A DNA stretch of 64,000 bases from Ardenticatenaceae bacterium (GCA_020634245.1 JACKCC010000014.1:124001-188000); one strand, 5' to 3'; shown: positions 46,851-55,441, counted from the stretch's first letter. Made by a program: numbers and translations. The notes: generated by a model not told the origin, from the sequence alone.

Positions 46851-49364
46851 CTAATATTTAACCTGGCGTAGAATTTCGATCAGGGAAAGGGTGAGGGTCT
46901 GGCCAACTTTGGCCAGCTTCCCGCTGTTGGGATGCTCCGCACCGGCATCGTACACGGCCAGCGTCGGAATTGCCGTCGTGATGAGTCCCGGATTGGAGGC
47001 ATTGCCAACCATTGTCGGTAAATCCGTCACTTTGGCGGCGTCTTGCCACAACCGCTGCAAATTGGCAGCCGAATCCGGCTCCAGAACGACGGCATCACCG
47101 GCTCCGCCTAGCGGGCCAAGCTGGAATAACAGCACCGGCTTTAGCGGCGGCGTGTTTACCCGTGCCGACAGCTTGCGGAAATGGTCGTTGTCTTCCAGAA
47201 AAGCGGCTGCGCCCGATTCGTCCAACTGCTCCCCGCCCCAGGCAATAAACAGCACCGAACGGCGCGGATCGAGGTTTTGCGCTTCCCACAGGCGGGCCAT
47301 TTCCATCATGATGCCCAGGCTGGCGTGGCTATCGTTGGCGGTGGACACGGCCGTATCCCCCACTTCCCCGCCCAATCCATCAAAAGCAGCCAAAACGATG
47401 ACCAACTGGTCAGCTAAATCGTTATCGTAGCCGGGCAGGAAACCCATGACATGCGGGATTTCCACTTCCTGTGGCGCGTCCAACTGCACGGACATGCTGA
47501 CCTGTGTTGACAGATCGTGGGCAAACCAGCCTGCGCCGCTCTGGTCGGCTGCCGCCGAATCGATGATAAGTTGGTTGATAGTGTTGTTTTCGGAAGAGAG
47601 GAGGGTGTTGGCAACGGCCGTGCTCACCTTAAAAATAGGCAGTGTCGGGTTGCGCAGGTAACTTTGCGCCGGGTCGGTTAGCTGGATTTGCGAGCGGATG
47701 GCCTCGGGAACGGCCGTGACCCACAAAATGCCCTGCGCGCCGCGCCGCAGCAGTTCCGTCGTCACATACTCTGGCGCATTGCCGGCTGCCAACATTACGA
47801 TACGGCCGCGCACGTCTAGCCCCTCGAATTGGGCCGGGTCGTAACCGTCGGCGGCCAGTGAGATGTGACCCGGCTGGAAAGCCAGGAGAGTCAGCGGTGC
47901 GCTGGCCTGCCCGCTGCCGCCATGCTCCTCGATGACGTAGCCGAAATCGACTTGATGCTGGAAGGATTGCTGCACCGTGCCATCTTCGTTGAGAAGAGCG
48001 AGTTGGGGTGGTGTGAACGGCCGTACCACCGTCTCCACCGTCCGGTAAATGTAGTTAGAATTTATTCCCACCTTCCAGCCCGGCTGCAAGCCAATCTCTT
48101 TGAACTGTTCCTCGATGTAGGCAGCAGCAGTTTCACCGCTTGATGGTTCAGCACCTTGATTCAGGCCGGTCGCATAATCGTATGCTGCCTGCCCATCAAA
48201 TGCCTCGGCTACCTGGCTGTAGGAAAGCGATGGGCCGGTGTATTTGAGCACCAACGCTGTGGCGGCAACGAAAGCTGCTGCCACCAAGACCATCTCTTTG
48301 CGCAGCAAAAAGTTGGTGCTGACTGCCGATCGTTCTACCGCCTGCCGCAGCCCTTCACCCAACGCATTTAGCCCGGCCACAGCCATGAAGAAGGCCAGCG
48401 CCGGTGCCAGGATCATGTACGGGTAAGAACGCAGGTAGGGTGCGCCAATGCTGACCAATGCGCCCCATTCCGGCACTTCATTCAGCAATTTGGGGCCGCC
48501 GGTATCGAAAATATCGGCCGTATAATTGGTGCCGCCGCCGATGTAAACGCCCAAAAAGCCTAATTCGGCCAGCAAAATTAACACGGTGCCCATCTCTAGG
48601 AAGGTCATGATCAAAATCTGGGACAGGACGTTGGGCAGAGCGTGGCGCACGATGATCTGCAGATTGTTCAGGCCGACTGAATGCGCCCCTTCGATGTAGG
48701 GCATTTCACGGATAACGATCATTTCGCTGCGGATGTACTGGGCTACTTCGGTCCAGCCAAAGACGGACAGGGCGACGATGAACACCCACAATCCGTTTTG
48801 AATGTCCAGAGCAAAAATCAAAATCATGGCGCTGAGCAAGGCCGGCACAGAAGCCACGGCCGAAATCAGGCTCATGGCGATGCGGTCGAAGCGGCTGTGG
48901 GCGAACCAACCGGCCAGACTGCCGATGAAAGCGCCCACGATCACGCGAACGGCCGTTATGTACGCCCCGGCAATCAACGTTACCCGCGCCCCAAACAGGA
49001 TCAGGCTTAATATATCGTTGCCCCAGGTGTCCGTGCCAAAAGGATGCTGCCACGACGGCGGGAAAGGTGGCTTGATCATTTCGCGCAGCTCAGGATCGTA
49101 ATAGGGGACGGCCGATTGGGTGGTGATGTTGGGATCGTAACTGGCCCACAGCGGTCCAAATAGAATGATGAGAGTGAGGCCCAACAAGATAATCAAACCG
49201 ATAACCAACGGCAGATTGAGGATGAACGAGCCGGTACTCAGGAATTGCGGCCGTGACCATTCGCTGCCATCATCAAGTGCGGCAATGCTGCCGCCATTGG
49301 CTGGCGTTTTTTGGATGCGGGTGCGGGGATTAAGCAGGTAGGCGAAGATGTTTTTGATGTTCAT
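46851..49364 (-). CDS. ABC permease (DppC-like) fused to a degenerate M28 peptidase domain
   Basis: An 837-residue fusion. Residues about 45-350 are a DppC-type permease: FGTDTWGNDILSLILFGAR, the EAA loop EGAHSVGLNNLQIIVRHALP and the end LNALGEGLRQAVERS. An extra helix (about 357-376; MVLVAAAFVAATALVLKY) should carry the next part outside. Residues about 395-837 follow M28 peptidases with a PA-like insert (FEGLDVRGRIVMLAAGN). The metal site is eroded: the usual His-x-Asp is LAAFDG, and the Glu-Glu pair is GGEQ, though NDSHASLG keeps the Asp. The outer domain is therefore probably a substrate-binding or docking module rather than an active enzyme. It overlaps dppB by four bases; no binding protein or ATPase gene is near. 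Confidence 0.88.
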   Translation of the reverse strand: MNIKNIFAYLLNPRTRIQKTPANGGSIAALDDGSEWSRPQFLSTGSFILNLPLVIGLIILLGLTLIILFGPLWASYDPNITTQSAVPYYDPELREMIKPPFPPSWQHPFGTDTWGNDILSLILFGARVTLIAGAYITAVRVIVGAFIGSLAGWFAHSRFDRIAMSLISAVASVPALLSAMILIFALDIQNGLWVFIVALSVFGWTEVAQYIRSEMIVIREMPYIEGAHSVGLNNLQIIVRHALPNVLSQILIMTFLEMGTVLILLAELGFLGVYIGGGTNYTADIFDTGGPKLLNEVPEWGALVSIGAPYLRSYPYMILAPALAFFMAVAGLNALGEGLRQAVERSAVSTNFLLRKEMVLVAAAFVAATALVLKYTGPSLSYSQVAEAFDGQAAYDYATGLNQGAEPSSGETAAAYIEEQFKEIGLQPGWKVGINSNYIYRTVETVVRPFTPPQLALLNEDGTVQQSFQHQVDFGYVIEEHGGSGQASAPLTLLAFQPGHISLAADGYDPAQFEGLDVRGRIVMLAAGNAPEYVTTELLRRGAQGILWVTAVPEAIRSQIQLTDPAQSYLRNPTLPIFKVSTAVANTLLSSENNTINQLIIDSAAADQSGAGWFAHDLSTQVSMSVQLDAPQEVEIPHVMGFLPGYDNDLADQLVIVLAAFDGLGGEVGDTAVSTANDSHASLGIMMEMARLWEAQNLDPRRSVLFIAWGGEQLDESGAAAFLEDNDHFRKLSARVNTPPLKPVLLFQLGPLGGAGDAVVLEPDSAANLQRLWQDAAKVTDLPTMVGNASNPGLITTAIPTLAVYDAGAEHPNSGKLAKVGQTLTLSLIEILRQVKY

Positions 49365-50272
49365 GTGCGTTCCCTCACCCGTGGATCGACGAAGTAGTAG
49401 GTAAAATCGAGCAAGAAGCTGATAAGTTGGATGGTCAGGCCGATGGCCAGGGCGATGACGACGACTAGCAGTGCATTGCGTTCATTTATGGCTTCCAGGA
49501 TACGCTGGCCTACGCCCGGCCAGGCAAAGATGTATTCCACCAGTGGCAAGGCGCTCAAGGAAAAACGGATAGAAACACCAACGGCCGTTAACAATGGAAT
49601 TGCCAGATTACCAAAAGCATGAATCCACACTGTCCGCGACCGGGTCAGTCCTTTGGCCAGAGCAGTGCGAATATAATCCTCCTCCATAATCCGGCCCAGC
49701 GAAATGTAAGATGAGCGGGTCAAATAGGCGACCGGGCGGGCAGCCAGCACCAGCAGCGGCATAGCCATGTGCTGGAAATCCCAGGCAAAGCCGCCCATAC
49801 TGACCAATCGGCGGCCAAAATTGACCGTGTACAAAATGCCCGCCTGCTGTAAAAGCAGGGCAATCAAATACGATGGGGCCGAGATGCCCACGATGGTGAT
49901 GAGCAGCAGTACGTACGTCCGCCACTTGCGTTTACCCAACGCCGCCAGCGTCCCCACCAACAAGCCGATGATACCGGCATTGAGCAAGGCAATGAGCAGC
50001 AGTCCCAGGCTATTTTTGTAAGAAAACCAGAGGATTTCGCTGATCGGGCGTGGGCCGGCAATTGTTTCGGTCATGCCCAGCGTGCCCTGACGCAGCAGGG
50101 CGGCCAATTGCAGCGCATCCTCCCCGGCCAGACTGAAAGCCTCGGCCACACTGAATTCCGGTTCATCGGCGTCAGTACGCTCGATGAGGCGCATGCCCAG
50201 GAAGCCGAAGTAGGCGATGGCAATGCACATGAAAATGGTGGATATGATGCGGCGGCTGATGAATTGAAGCAT
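49361..50272 (-). CDS. ABC transporter permease, DppB-like
   Basis: A 303-residue permease with OppB/DppB features: MLQFISRRIISTIFMCIAIAY, EAA loop EEDYIRTALAKGLTRSRTV, and the closing ISFLLDFTYYFVDPRVRERT. The outer segment between helices 1 and 2 is short and acidic (ERTDADEPEFSVAEAFSL) rather than the usual PGGP region, so it is a diverged member. Its stop overlaps the start of the permease-peptidase fusion (ATGA), and the two should form one membrane channel. It follows an anti-sigma gene by 48 bases, which suggests the transporter belongs to the sigma-factor operon. Confidence 0.88.
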   Translation of the reverse strand: MLQFISRRIISTIFMCIAIAYFGFLGMRLIERTDADEPEFSVAEAFSLAGEDALQLAALLRQGTLGMTETIAGPRPISEILWFSYKNSLGLLLIALLNAGIIGLLVGTLAALGKRKWRTYVLLLITIVGISAPSYLIALLLQQAGILYTVNFGRRLVSMGGFAWDFQHMAMPLLVLAARPVAYLTRSSYISLGRIMEEDYIRTALAKGLTRSRTVWIHAFGNLAIPLLTAVGVSIRFSLSALPLVEYIFAWPGVGQRILEAINERNALLVVVIALAIGLTIQLISFLLDFTYYFVDPRVRERT

Positions 50273-50288
50273 GTTAGTTATTTATGAG

Positions 50289-50326
50289 CCGTCATCCGTC
50301 ATCGGATTACGGTCTACGGATTATGG
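50289..50326. repeat. CCGTCATCCGTCATCGGATTACGG word repeat
   Basis: Words CCGTCAT, CCGTCATCGGAT, TACGGTCTACGGAT alternate on both strands around the anti-sigma stop codon, allowing a small hairpin. It is another example of the permuted-word spacers in this window. Confidence 0.4.
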
Positions 50327-51211
50327 TTTTATGGCTAACTCCTGAGCGCGAACGTTGATGGAAACGACGATGCTGGTGCCGAGTACGGCCGTTTCCGGCG
50401 CAGTCAAATCGATATAGCTGGCCCATACAGACCCGCCGCCAACAGTGGTGCGGTAACACGATTCACCAGTTGTTACCACGTCTTGACGGCAGATGCCTTG
50501 AACAAAGGGCCGGTTCAAGTCGGTCACAGTTTGCGGTGTAAAGCTGAGTTCGACTTCGTTTTCAATGCTGCTGCGGTAGATGAGCAGCGCCTGGCGTGAT
50601 TCGCCTGGTTTGAACAGCAGTGTATTGCTGGTGATGAGTTCGCAGTAGGGTGTTTCGCCGCTGGCGGCTACCTGGGCCAGTGTGTCGGGTTGGGGCAGTG
50701 AGGCCATGCCGTCGCAGGCGGGGTGAACCAGTTCCAGTCCATCACTGCCGCCAAAATCGAAATGGACGACGACGTAATCGGAGGTCAAGGAGGCAATCGT
50801 ATCGGCTTCGATGTCGGGTTCGACTGTGGCTGAGGGCGTGGGCGAATCAACGGCCGTTTCCGGCGGGCGCAAGAACCAGAATACGGCGACAATGAATGCT
50901 ACCAGCACCAATCCATTTACCATAACCCGGCCACTTGCTTGAAATGGCTGCCAAAAACGCCACTGCTGCCGCCGGGTGGCAACGGCCGTTAGCGTCCGCG
51001 CGATTTGCTGTGGCGGGACCGGCGGCGAAGCGCCCAGTCCAGCCAGCGAATGAGTCAGGGCATCGTCAAACAACATCCATTCCTGAGCGTAAATCCGGCA
51101 GCCGGTGCAGCCTGCCAAATGCTCATCCAGGCGCACCTGCATCGCCTCGGACAATGTGCCGTCCAGGGCCATGTCGATATACAGTTTGGCCTGGCGATGT
51201 GAAATAGTCAT
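50321..51211 (-). CDS. Membrane anti-sigma factor with zinc-binding HC2 domain
   Basis: A 296-residue protein. Residues about 30-45 hold RLDEHLAGCTGCRIYAQE, the His-x3-Cys-x2-Cys zinc motif of anti-sigma (ZAS) domains that hold an ECF sigma factor. A membrane helix at about 97-113 (GLVLVAFIVAVFWFL) separates it from an outer region (about 115-296) with four cysteines in pairs (HPACDG, ETPYCELI, QGICRQDV, GESCYRTT), probably disulfide-linked. The gene lies 83 bases downstream of the cognate sigma gene. An envelope signal sensed by the outer part would release sigma. Octamers at 50385, 50850 and 50982. Confidence 0.85.
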   Translation of the reverse strand: MTISHRQAKLYIDMALDGTLSEAMQVRLDEHLAGCTGCRIYAQEWMLFDDALTHSLAGLGASPPVPPQQIARTLTAVATRRQQWRFWQPFQASGRVMVNGLVLVAFIVAVFWFLRPPETAVDSPTPSATVEPDIEADTIASLTSDYVVVHFDFGGSDGLELVHPACDGMASLPQPDTLAQVAASGETPYCELITSNTLLFKPGESRQALLIYRSSIENEVELSFTPQTVTDLNRPFVQGICRQDVVTTGESCYRTTVGGGSVWASYIDLTAPETAVLGTSIVVSINVRAQELAIKP

Positions 51212-51294
51212 TGGTTACTGGTCGCTGGCTGTTGGTTAATGGCTGCTAACAGTCGGTTCTTGACTACTAGCTGCCAGTTGCTAACTACTAACCA
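51212..51294. repeat. ACTAACTGCCAG/TGGCTGCTAAC word repeat between sigma and anti-sigma genes
   Basis: TGGTTACTGGTCGCTGGCTGTTGG, TAATGGCTGCTAAC, TAGCTGCCAGTTGCTAAC and ACTAACTGCCAG alternate in both orientations across the short spacer. The region can form several alternative hairpins and may uncouple translation of the two genes. Confidence 0.45.
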
Positions 51295-51846
51295 CTAACT
51301 GCCAGTCTCTAATTTTTGTTTTAGTTCCCGCCGCGCATAATGCAGCCGGGAATGTACGGTGCCTTCACTAATCTGTAAAATCTGCGCGATTTCCGGGGCG
51401 GTGAGGTCATGAGCATAGCGCAGGATGATGGGTAATCGATGTTTTTCTTTTAGTTCGGCGACGGCTTGACGCAGTAAATCGCCGGTTTCAGTGTGGGTCA
51501 TGGTTTCTTCCGGAAGCGCGGGCCGGGGCAGCAGGATTCGTGCCAGCCGCCAGGCATCGGTGATGGTTTGCCGCCGTTGGCGCTGGCGCAGCATGTGACG
51601 GCATTGGTTAATGGCGATGGCAAAAAGCCAAGTTTTTACGCTTGATTGGCCGCGATATTGGGCCAGTGCCCGGTCGGCAGCGATGAACGTTTCCTGTGCG
51701 GCATCTTCGGCTTCGTCGGCATCAGCCAAAATCGACAGGGCCAGGCGGTAAATCGCGTCGTAGTAGGTGTAGACCAGCGCTTCGATGTCAGCTCCAATTT
51801 CCTGGCGACGTAAGCGCTCCGGTGCGTCAAGGGCCATGCCGGTCAT
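51295..51846 (-). CDS. ECF-type RNA polymerase sigma factor
   Basis: A 183-residue sigma-70 family protein. Region 2 (about 25-90) includes YYDAIYRLALSILADADEAE and DAAQETFIAADRALAQYRGQ, the core-binding and -10-recognising segments. Region 4 (about 120-180) includes LKEKHRLPIILRYAHDLTAPEIAQILQ-type sequence ending ISEGTVHSRLHYARRELKQ, which reads the -35 box. Region 3 is absent, as in ECF factors. It precedes the HC2 anti-sigma and the two ABC permeases on the same strand, so its regulon may include them. The upstream gene is a lipoprotein 98 bases away. Confidence 0.92.
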   Translation of the reverse strand: MTGMALDAPERLRRQEIGADIEALVYTYYDAIYRLALSILADADEAEDAAQETFIAADRALAQYRGQSSVKTWLFAIAINQCRHMLRQRQRRQTITDAWRLARILLPRPALPEETMTHTETGDLLRQAVAELKEKHRLPIILRYAHDLTAPEIAQILQISEGTVHSRLHYARRELKQKLETGS

Positions 51847-51943
51847 TATATCTTCTTTAGTTCGCTTCCATAAGGTTTTGCCTTTTTGTTTGTATTCTCC
51901 ACTTCAGTGGGAAAGACAGTTAAAGCCGCCACTATGAACTATG

Positions 51944-52957
51944 TTACCAACCACCAACGGCCGTTCCTTTGGCCCAGGTTGCCGGTTGATCGAATACGGC
52001 CGTTGCTGGCCAAAATTCCCGCTCTTCCTCATCACTGGCCGATAACTGCATCACTGCCCAGCTCATAGCGATGGGCTGATCGGTTCCGGGCTGCACGCCA
52101 ACCAGTTCGTACGGGATTTTCATTTCAATCGTGGACAGGCTTTGCGAAAAATCGGTCGCCTGCCAGCCGTCGGGTGCGCCACACTGCTGCCACAACGCCT
52201 CCGGGCCGCGTCCCTGGCATACATTGGTAGAAACGTGGAACCAGAAATCGTTTTCATTCCACGTCAAATTGCTGTCAAAACCGGTGTCCAGCAGCAGTTC
52301 GGGGAACAAAGCTGTTTTGCCCTGGTTCAGGCCGTCAAAGGCGGCGTACAGATTGGTGGCGTCGCGCTGGACATAGACTTTTATTTTGACATTTTCGCTG
52401 ACTGTGATGGTTTGATGGGCGGCATTGTCCCATTCGCCGGAAGAGAAACGGCCGTCTAGCTGCGGCGCGGCTGCGGCGGGGATGGTGATGTTGGCCGTAC
52501 GCGGCGGAGGTGTGGGTGTCAGCGTCGGCGTGGCTGTCGGGCCAATAGTGGGTGAGGGAGTTGGCGTTTGCCGATTCTGCGCCTGGGCGGTCATGGCCAG
52601 GTTCGCCCCAACCCAACGGGTAGAAGTCGGGCGGGGATTTTCGGCTTGATAAGTAAGGATGGCGGCGATGGCTTCCTGGGTGGCATTGAGGGTCGGCACG
52701 GCCGTTGCCCTGGCCATGATTTCCGCTGTGGCCGTCTTGGACATGTTTATCCAGGGGTCTGGTGTCCGGGTGGGGCGGGGATTTTTAGCCTGGTAGGTGA
52801 GCATGTCGGCGATGGCCTGCTGGGTGGGGTTGAGGGTTGGCTCGCCGGGCACGGCCGTAGCCGCCACTTCTTTGTTTGAATTACAGGCGGCCAGGAGTAC
52901 GGCCGTTGTCCACACTCCGATAATGATGAATAGCCATTTTTGCGGCGCTTTGCCCAT
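51944..52957 (-). CDS. Thr/Pro-rich lipoprotein with CBM9/DOMON-like domain
   Basis: A 337-residue lipoprotein with AAGGAAGGGAAG before its ATG and lipobox LLAAC near residue 25. Two direct repeats follow (LNPTQQAIADMLTYQAKNPR and LNATQEAIAAILTYQAENPR, about 45 residues apart), each ending in a Pro/Arg/Thr segment. A TPTPSPTIGPTATPTLTPTP linker comes next. The C-terminal domain (about 160-337) starts LDGRFSSGEWDNAA and has the beta-sandwich pattern of CBM9/DOMON modules that bind sugars or haem; it contains a Cys pair (NVCQGRG, WQQCGAP). The role is unknown. Octamers are dense (six between 51957 and 52906). Confidence 0.78.
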   Translation of the reverse strand: MGKAPQKWLFIIIGVWTTAVLLAACNSNKEVAATAVPGEPTLNPTQQAIADMLTYQAKNPRPTRTPDPWINMSKTATAEIMARATAVPTLNATQEAIAAILTYQAENPRPTSTRWVGANLAMTAQAQNRQTPTPSPTIGPTATPTLTPTPPPRTANITIPAAAAPQLDGRFSSGEWDNAAHQTITVSENVKIKVYVQRDATNLYAAFDGLNQGKTALFPELLLDTGFDSNLTWNENDFWFHVSTNVCQGRGPEALWQQCGAPDGWQATDFSQSLSTIEMKIPYELVGVQPGTDQPIAMSWAVMQLSASDEEEREFWPATAVFDQPATWAKGTAVGGW

Positions 52958-53392
52958 GCTTCCCTTCCTTCGGATTCACTTTATTAGATAGCATTCATGG
53001 TAGAACCCTTCAATTTTAGGCGTTTTTATCCTTGGGACGACAAAAGCAGTAATATTGGAATGGGTTTTCAGTTTTCGCACGTGGGCAGCTTCCCGGAAGC
53101 TTGCCAGTTGCTTACTGAATGCGTGAGGCCTGTTTAGAGTTAGTTTAATTTAGCCTCCGGCAAGGTGGGGAACGGCCGTTGCCCACTCCTCGCCGTGAAA
53201 CTGGTTATTGGTTGGGAATTTTGCCCAATAAACATTAATTTCAATTTGTATACTCTCTCCACTACCTATCCTTGAAACTTAGTGTATAAGTCAGTATGAT
53301 CCCATCTAAAATCAGTAAACTTAACTTGAGAAGTGACACAATCTAGGCGTTACACTCTCAATGGTGAATATCAACAGAAAAGGAGCAAAGTG
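52958..53392. promoter_or_regulatory. Divergent spacer with sigma-70 promoter for pfkA
   Basis: On the plus strand TTGAAA (53272-53277) and TATGAT (53295-53300) are separated by exactly 17 bases and lie 92 bases before the pfkA ATG at 53393, a good sigma-70 promoter. The rest of the spacer holds an octamer at 53172 but no gene, terminator or other clear repeat. The lipoprotein on the other strand must also be driven from this region; I see no clear boxes for it. Confidence 0.55.
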
Positions 53393-54559
53393 ATGAGAAT
53401 AGGAATTTTAACAGGCGGCGGTGATGTTCCCGGCTTGAATCCATCCATCAAAGCGGTTGTTTACCGGGCGATTGATGAAGGACACGAAGTAGTAGGCATA
53501 CGGCGCGGTTGGGGCGGTTTGCTGGAGTTTAACCGCGACGATCCCGATGGGTTTGACAAGCACTTTATCAAATTGGATAAACAAAAAGTGCGTACCGTGG
53601 ACCGCACCGGCGGGACATTCTTGCACACCAGCCGGACTCAGCCCAGCAAAGTTAAGGCCAAGGATGTCCCTGATTTTTTGCGTGATCCCGATCACCTGGA
53701 TGCTGAAAAAGCTGATACAAGTTTGCGCGACTTTACGCCGCACATCTTGAAAAATTTGGAGTTTTTAGGCATTGAGACCCTCATCCCGATTGGCGGCGAT
53801 GACACGTTGAGCTATGGCGAGCGTCTGCACAGCGAAGGGTTCCCCGTCGTGGCCATCCCCAAGACGATGGATAATGACGTATATGGCACTGATTATTGCA
53901 TTGGTTTTAGTACGGCCGTTACCCGCAGCGTCCAGTTCATCAACCAATTGCGCACCAGCACCGGATCCCACGAACGCATTGCCATCGTAGAACTGTTCGG
54001 CCGTAACAGCGGCGAAACCAGCCTCATCAGTTCCTATCTGGCCGGCGTGGATCGCGCCCTTATTTCCGAAGTTCCCTTTGATCCGGAAAAACTGGCCGAA
54101 CTGGTCATGCAAGACAAAGCGGCCAATCCCAGCAACTACGCCATGGTTACCATCAGCGAAGGCGCGCACATGATTGGCGGCAAAGTGGTCGAATTTGGCG
54201 AGACCGACGCCTATGGCCACCGCAAATTGGGCGGCATTGGTGAGATCACCGGCGAGGCTATCAAAAAGCTGACCGGTGAAAACATCATCAACCAGCGCAT
54301 CGGCTACCTGATGCGCTCCGGCGCGCCCGACGCCCTCGATCTCATGGTAGCCGTCAATTTCGCCAACATGGCCATGGATTTGATTACCTCCGGTGCCAGC
54401 GGCCGCATGGTTGCCCTGCGCGATGGCACTTACACCCACATCCCCATGAGCACTGTCACCAGCGGTATCAAACGAGTCGACGTGGATGAGTTATACGATT
54501 CCAAGGCGTATCGGCCCAAAGTGCGCCACGTTCTCGGCAAGCCGATGTTCCTGTACTAA
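53393..54559 (+). CDS. pfkA: 6-phosphofructokinase, probably pyrophosphate-dependent
   Basis: The ATG at 53393 is preceded by AAAGGAG and gives 388 residues (MRIGILTGGGDVPGLNPSIK); the frame is open 20 codons further but that part is leader. The nucleotide-binding Gly-rich loop, the catalytic region PKTMDNDVYGTDYCIGF and fructose-6-phosphate contacts (ELFGRNSGETSL, GYLMRSGAPDALD) are present. Two residues that set the phosphoryl donor are Asp in GGDDT and Lys in PKTMDND; ATP enzymes have Gly at both. This points to a pyrophosphate-dependent enzyme working reversibly in glycolysis. It is monocistronic with its own promoter. Confidence 0.92.
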   Translation: MRIGILTGGGDVPGLNPSIKAVVYRAIDEGHEVVGIRRGWGGLLEFNRDDPDGFDKHFIKLDKQKVRTVDRTGGTFLHTSRTQPSKVKAKDVPDFLRDPDHLDAEKADTSLRDFTPHILKNLEFLGIETLIPIGGDDTLSYGERLHSEGFPVVAIPKTMDNDVYGTDYCIGFSTAVTRSVQFINQLRTSTGSHERIAIVELFGRNSGETSLISSYLAGVDRALISEVPFDPEKLAELVMQDKAANPSNYAMVTISEGAHMIGGKVVEFGETDAYGHRKLGGIGEITGEAIKKLTGENIINQRIGYLMRSGAPDALDLMVAVNFANMAMDLITSGASGRMVALRDGTYTHIPMSTVTSGIKRVDVDELYDSKAYRPKVRHVLGKPMFLY

Positions 54560-54577
54560 AAACAACCCGTGACTCTT

Positions 54578-54653
54578 GTCGTTCCGAGGTCCGCCGAGGA
54601 ATCCCGAACACTTTTCAACGTGAGAAGGATTTCTCGGAAGACCTCGAAATGAC
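54578..54653. repeat. Long imperfect hairpin downstream of pfkA
   Basis: GTCGTTCCGAGGTCCGCCGAG and the complementary arm CTCGGAAGACCTCGAAATGAC form an imperfect hairpin of more than 20 pairs, with AATCC/GGATT inside. It lies 18 bases after the pfkA stop. Such TTCCGAGGTC-type elements are dispersed intergenic repeats in many bacteria; here it may assist termination. Confidence 0.6.
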
Positions 54654-54679
54654 ACATTATCAGCGTTCATCAGTGTTTA

Positions 54680-54789
54680 GGTAAACCACAAAAAGTATTT
54701 TGAGTAGAATCTTGCCAATTCTTTGTGGTTTACTCAGGGAAAACGGGAGAATCATTGTTTTCCGAATTCAAATTACTTTCCCGTTTTCA
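54680..54789. repeat. Twin-hairpin element, copy 2
   Basis: GTAAACCACAAA (from 54681) pairs with TTTGTGGTTTAC (ending 54733); GAAAACGGG (54739-54747) pairs with CCCGTTTTC (54780-54788). Stems match copy 1 at 7733-7836 exactly while the loops differ. It lies between convergent genes pfkA and ydcZ-like, as expected for a bidirectional terminator. Confidence 0.7.
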
Positions 54790-54824
54790 CCTATCTGGGT
54801 CTCTTTTCTTATTTGAGAACAAAT

Positions 54825-55265
54825 CTATTTAACAATTAGCCAGACTCCCACCAGCACAATCACCATTCCGGCCAGTGTAGACAAATCAATCGAACGGACT
54901 TCCGCCCCTAACAGGCCAAAATGGTCGATTAGTGCGCCAAAGATGAACTGAGCAGCGACAAAAATCGTGAACGTGGCCACCAATCCCAATCGCGGGGTCA
55001 CGTAGCCGATGCTGCCCACGATAATCAGGCCGGCGACACCGGCCAGCGGCGCGTACCAGGGCAATGTACGCCACGCCGCCAGATTGCCGCCGCGCAGCAG
55101 CAGCATCGTCAATCCCACCAATATCCCGCCACTGCCATAGGTGATGAAGACACTTTCTAATGTTCCCAAACTCTGATCCATCACGCCCATAAACTGGGCT
55201 TGCAAGACGACCGCTATGCCACCGATAACGGCCGTTACCACCAAAACAACAAAATTACTCATCAT
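54825..55265 (-). CDS. YdcZ/DUF606-family small drug/metabolite transporter
   Basis: A 146-residue protein with five hydrophobic helices (FVVLVVTAVIGGIAVVLQAQ, GGILVGLTMLLLRGG, WYAPLAGVAGLIIVGSIGYV, LVATFTIFVAAQFIFGALI, LAGMVIVLVGVWLIVK). The QAQFMG, FITYGSG, GGxxGxxYV and Q-x3-GxxxDHFG motifs are those of the DUF606 branch of the DMT superfamily, small exporters of unknown substrate. GGAGGAGGA immediately precedes two ATGs (55265 and 55262); the second has the better spacing. A GGGAGCGC-type hairpin lies 16 bases before the start, the same position as before the 61663 gene. Confidence 0.85.
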   Translation of the reverse strand: MMSNFVVLVVTAVIGGIAVVLQAQFMGVMDQSLGTLESVFITYGSGGILVGLTMLLLRGGNLAAWRTLPWYAPLAGVAGLIIVGSIGYVTPRLGLVATFTIFVAAQFIFGALIDHFGLLGAEVRSIDLSTLAGMVIVLVGVWLIVK

Positions 55266-55280
55266 TCCTCCTCCAAGACT

Positions 55281-55331
55281 GGGAGCGCACGCAGCTTGCT
55301 CGCCTTTTGGCGGTCTGGCAGACCGCGCTCC
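55281..55331. repeat. GGGAGCGC hairpin element, copy 1 (leader of ydcZ-like gene)
   Basis: GGGAGCGCACGCAGCTTGCTCGCC with GGCGGTCTGGCAGACCGCGCTCC form nested stems (GGAGCGC/GCGCTCC and GCGGTCTG/CAGACCGC). Its near-identical copy is at 61682-61731; both sit 16-19 bases upstream of a minus-strand start codon. Confidence 0.65.
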
Positions 55332-55441
55332 GCTTCATTCATCTACCCATACCGTTTTCCCCCCAAAAAAATAAGCCACAGAGAACCCAGAGAAAAACTC
55401 TGCGCACCTTGTGGCCATAATCAACAAATTTGACTACAGGT

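Noticed and set aside
53333..53392. Upstream start for phosphofructokinase
   Set aside because: The extra 20 codons lack similarity to the family, while AAAGGAG sits correctly before the ATG at 53393.
53765..54439. 224-codon frame antisense to phosphofructokinase
   Set aside because: Mirror of a conserved enzyme; no ribosome site.
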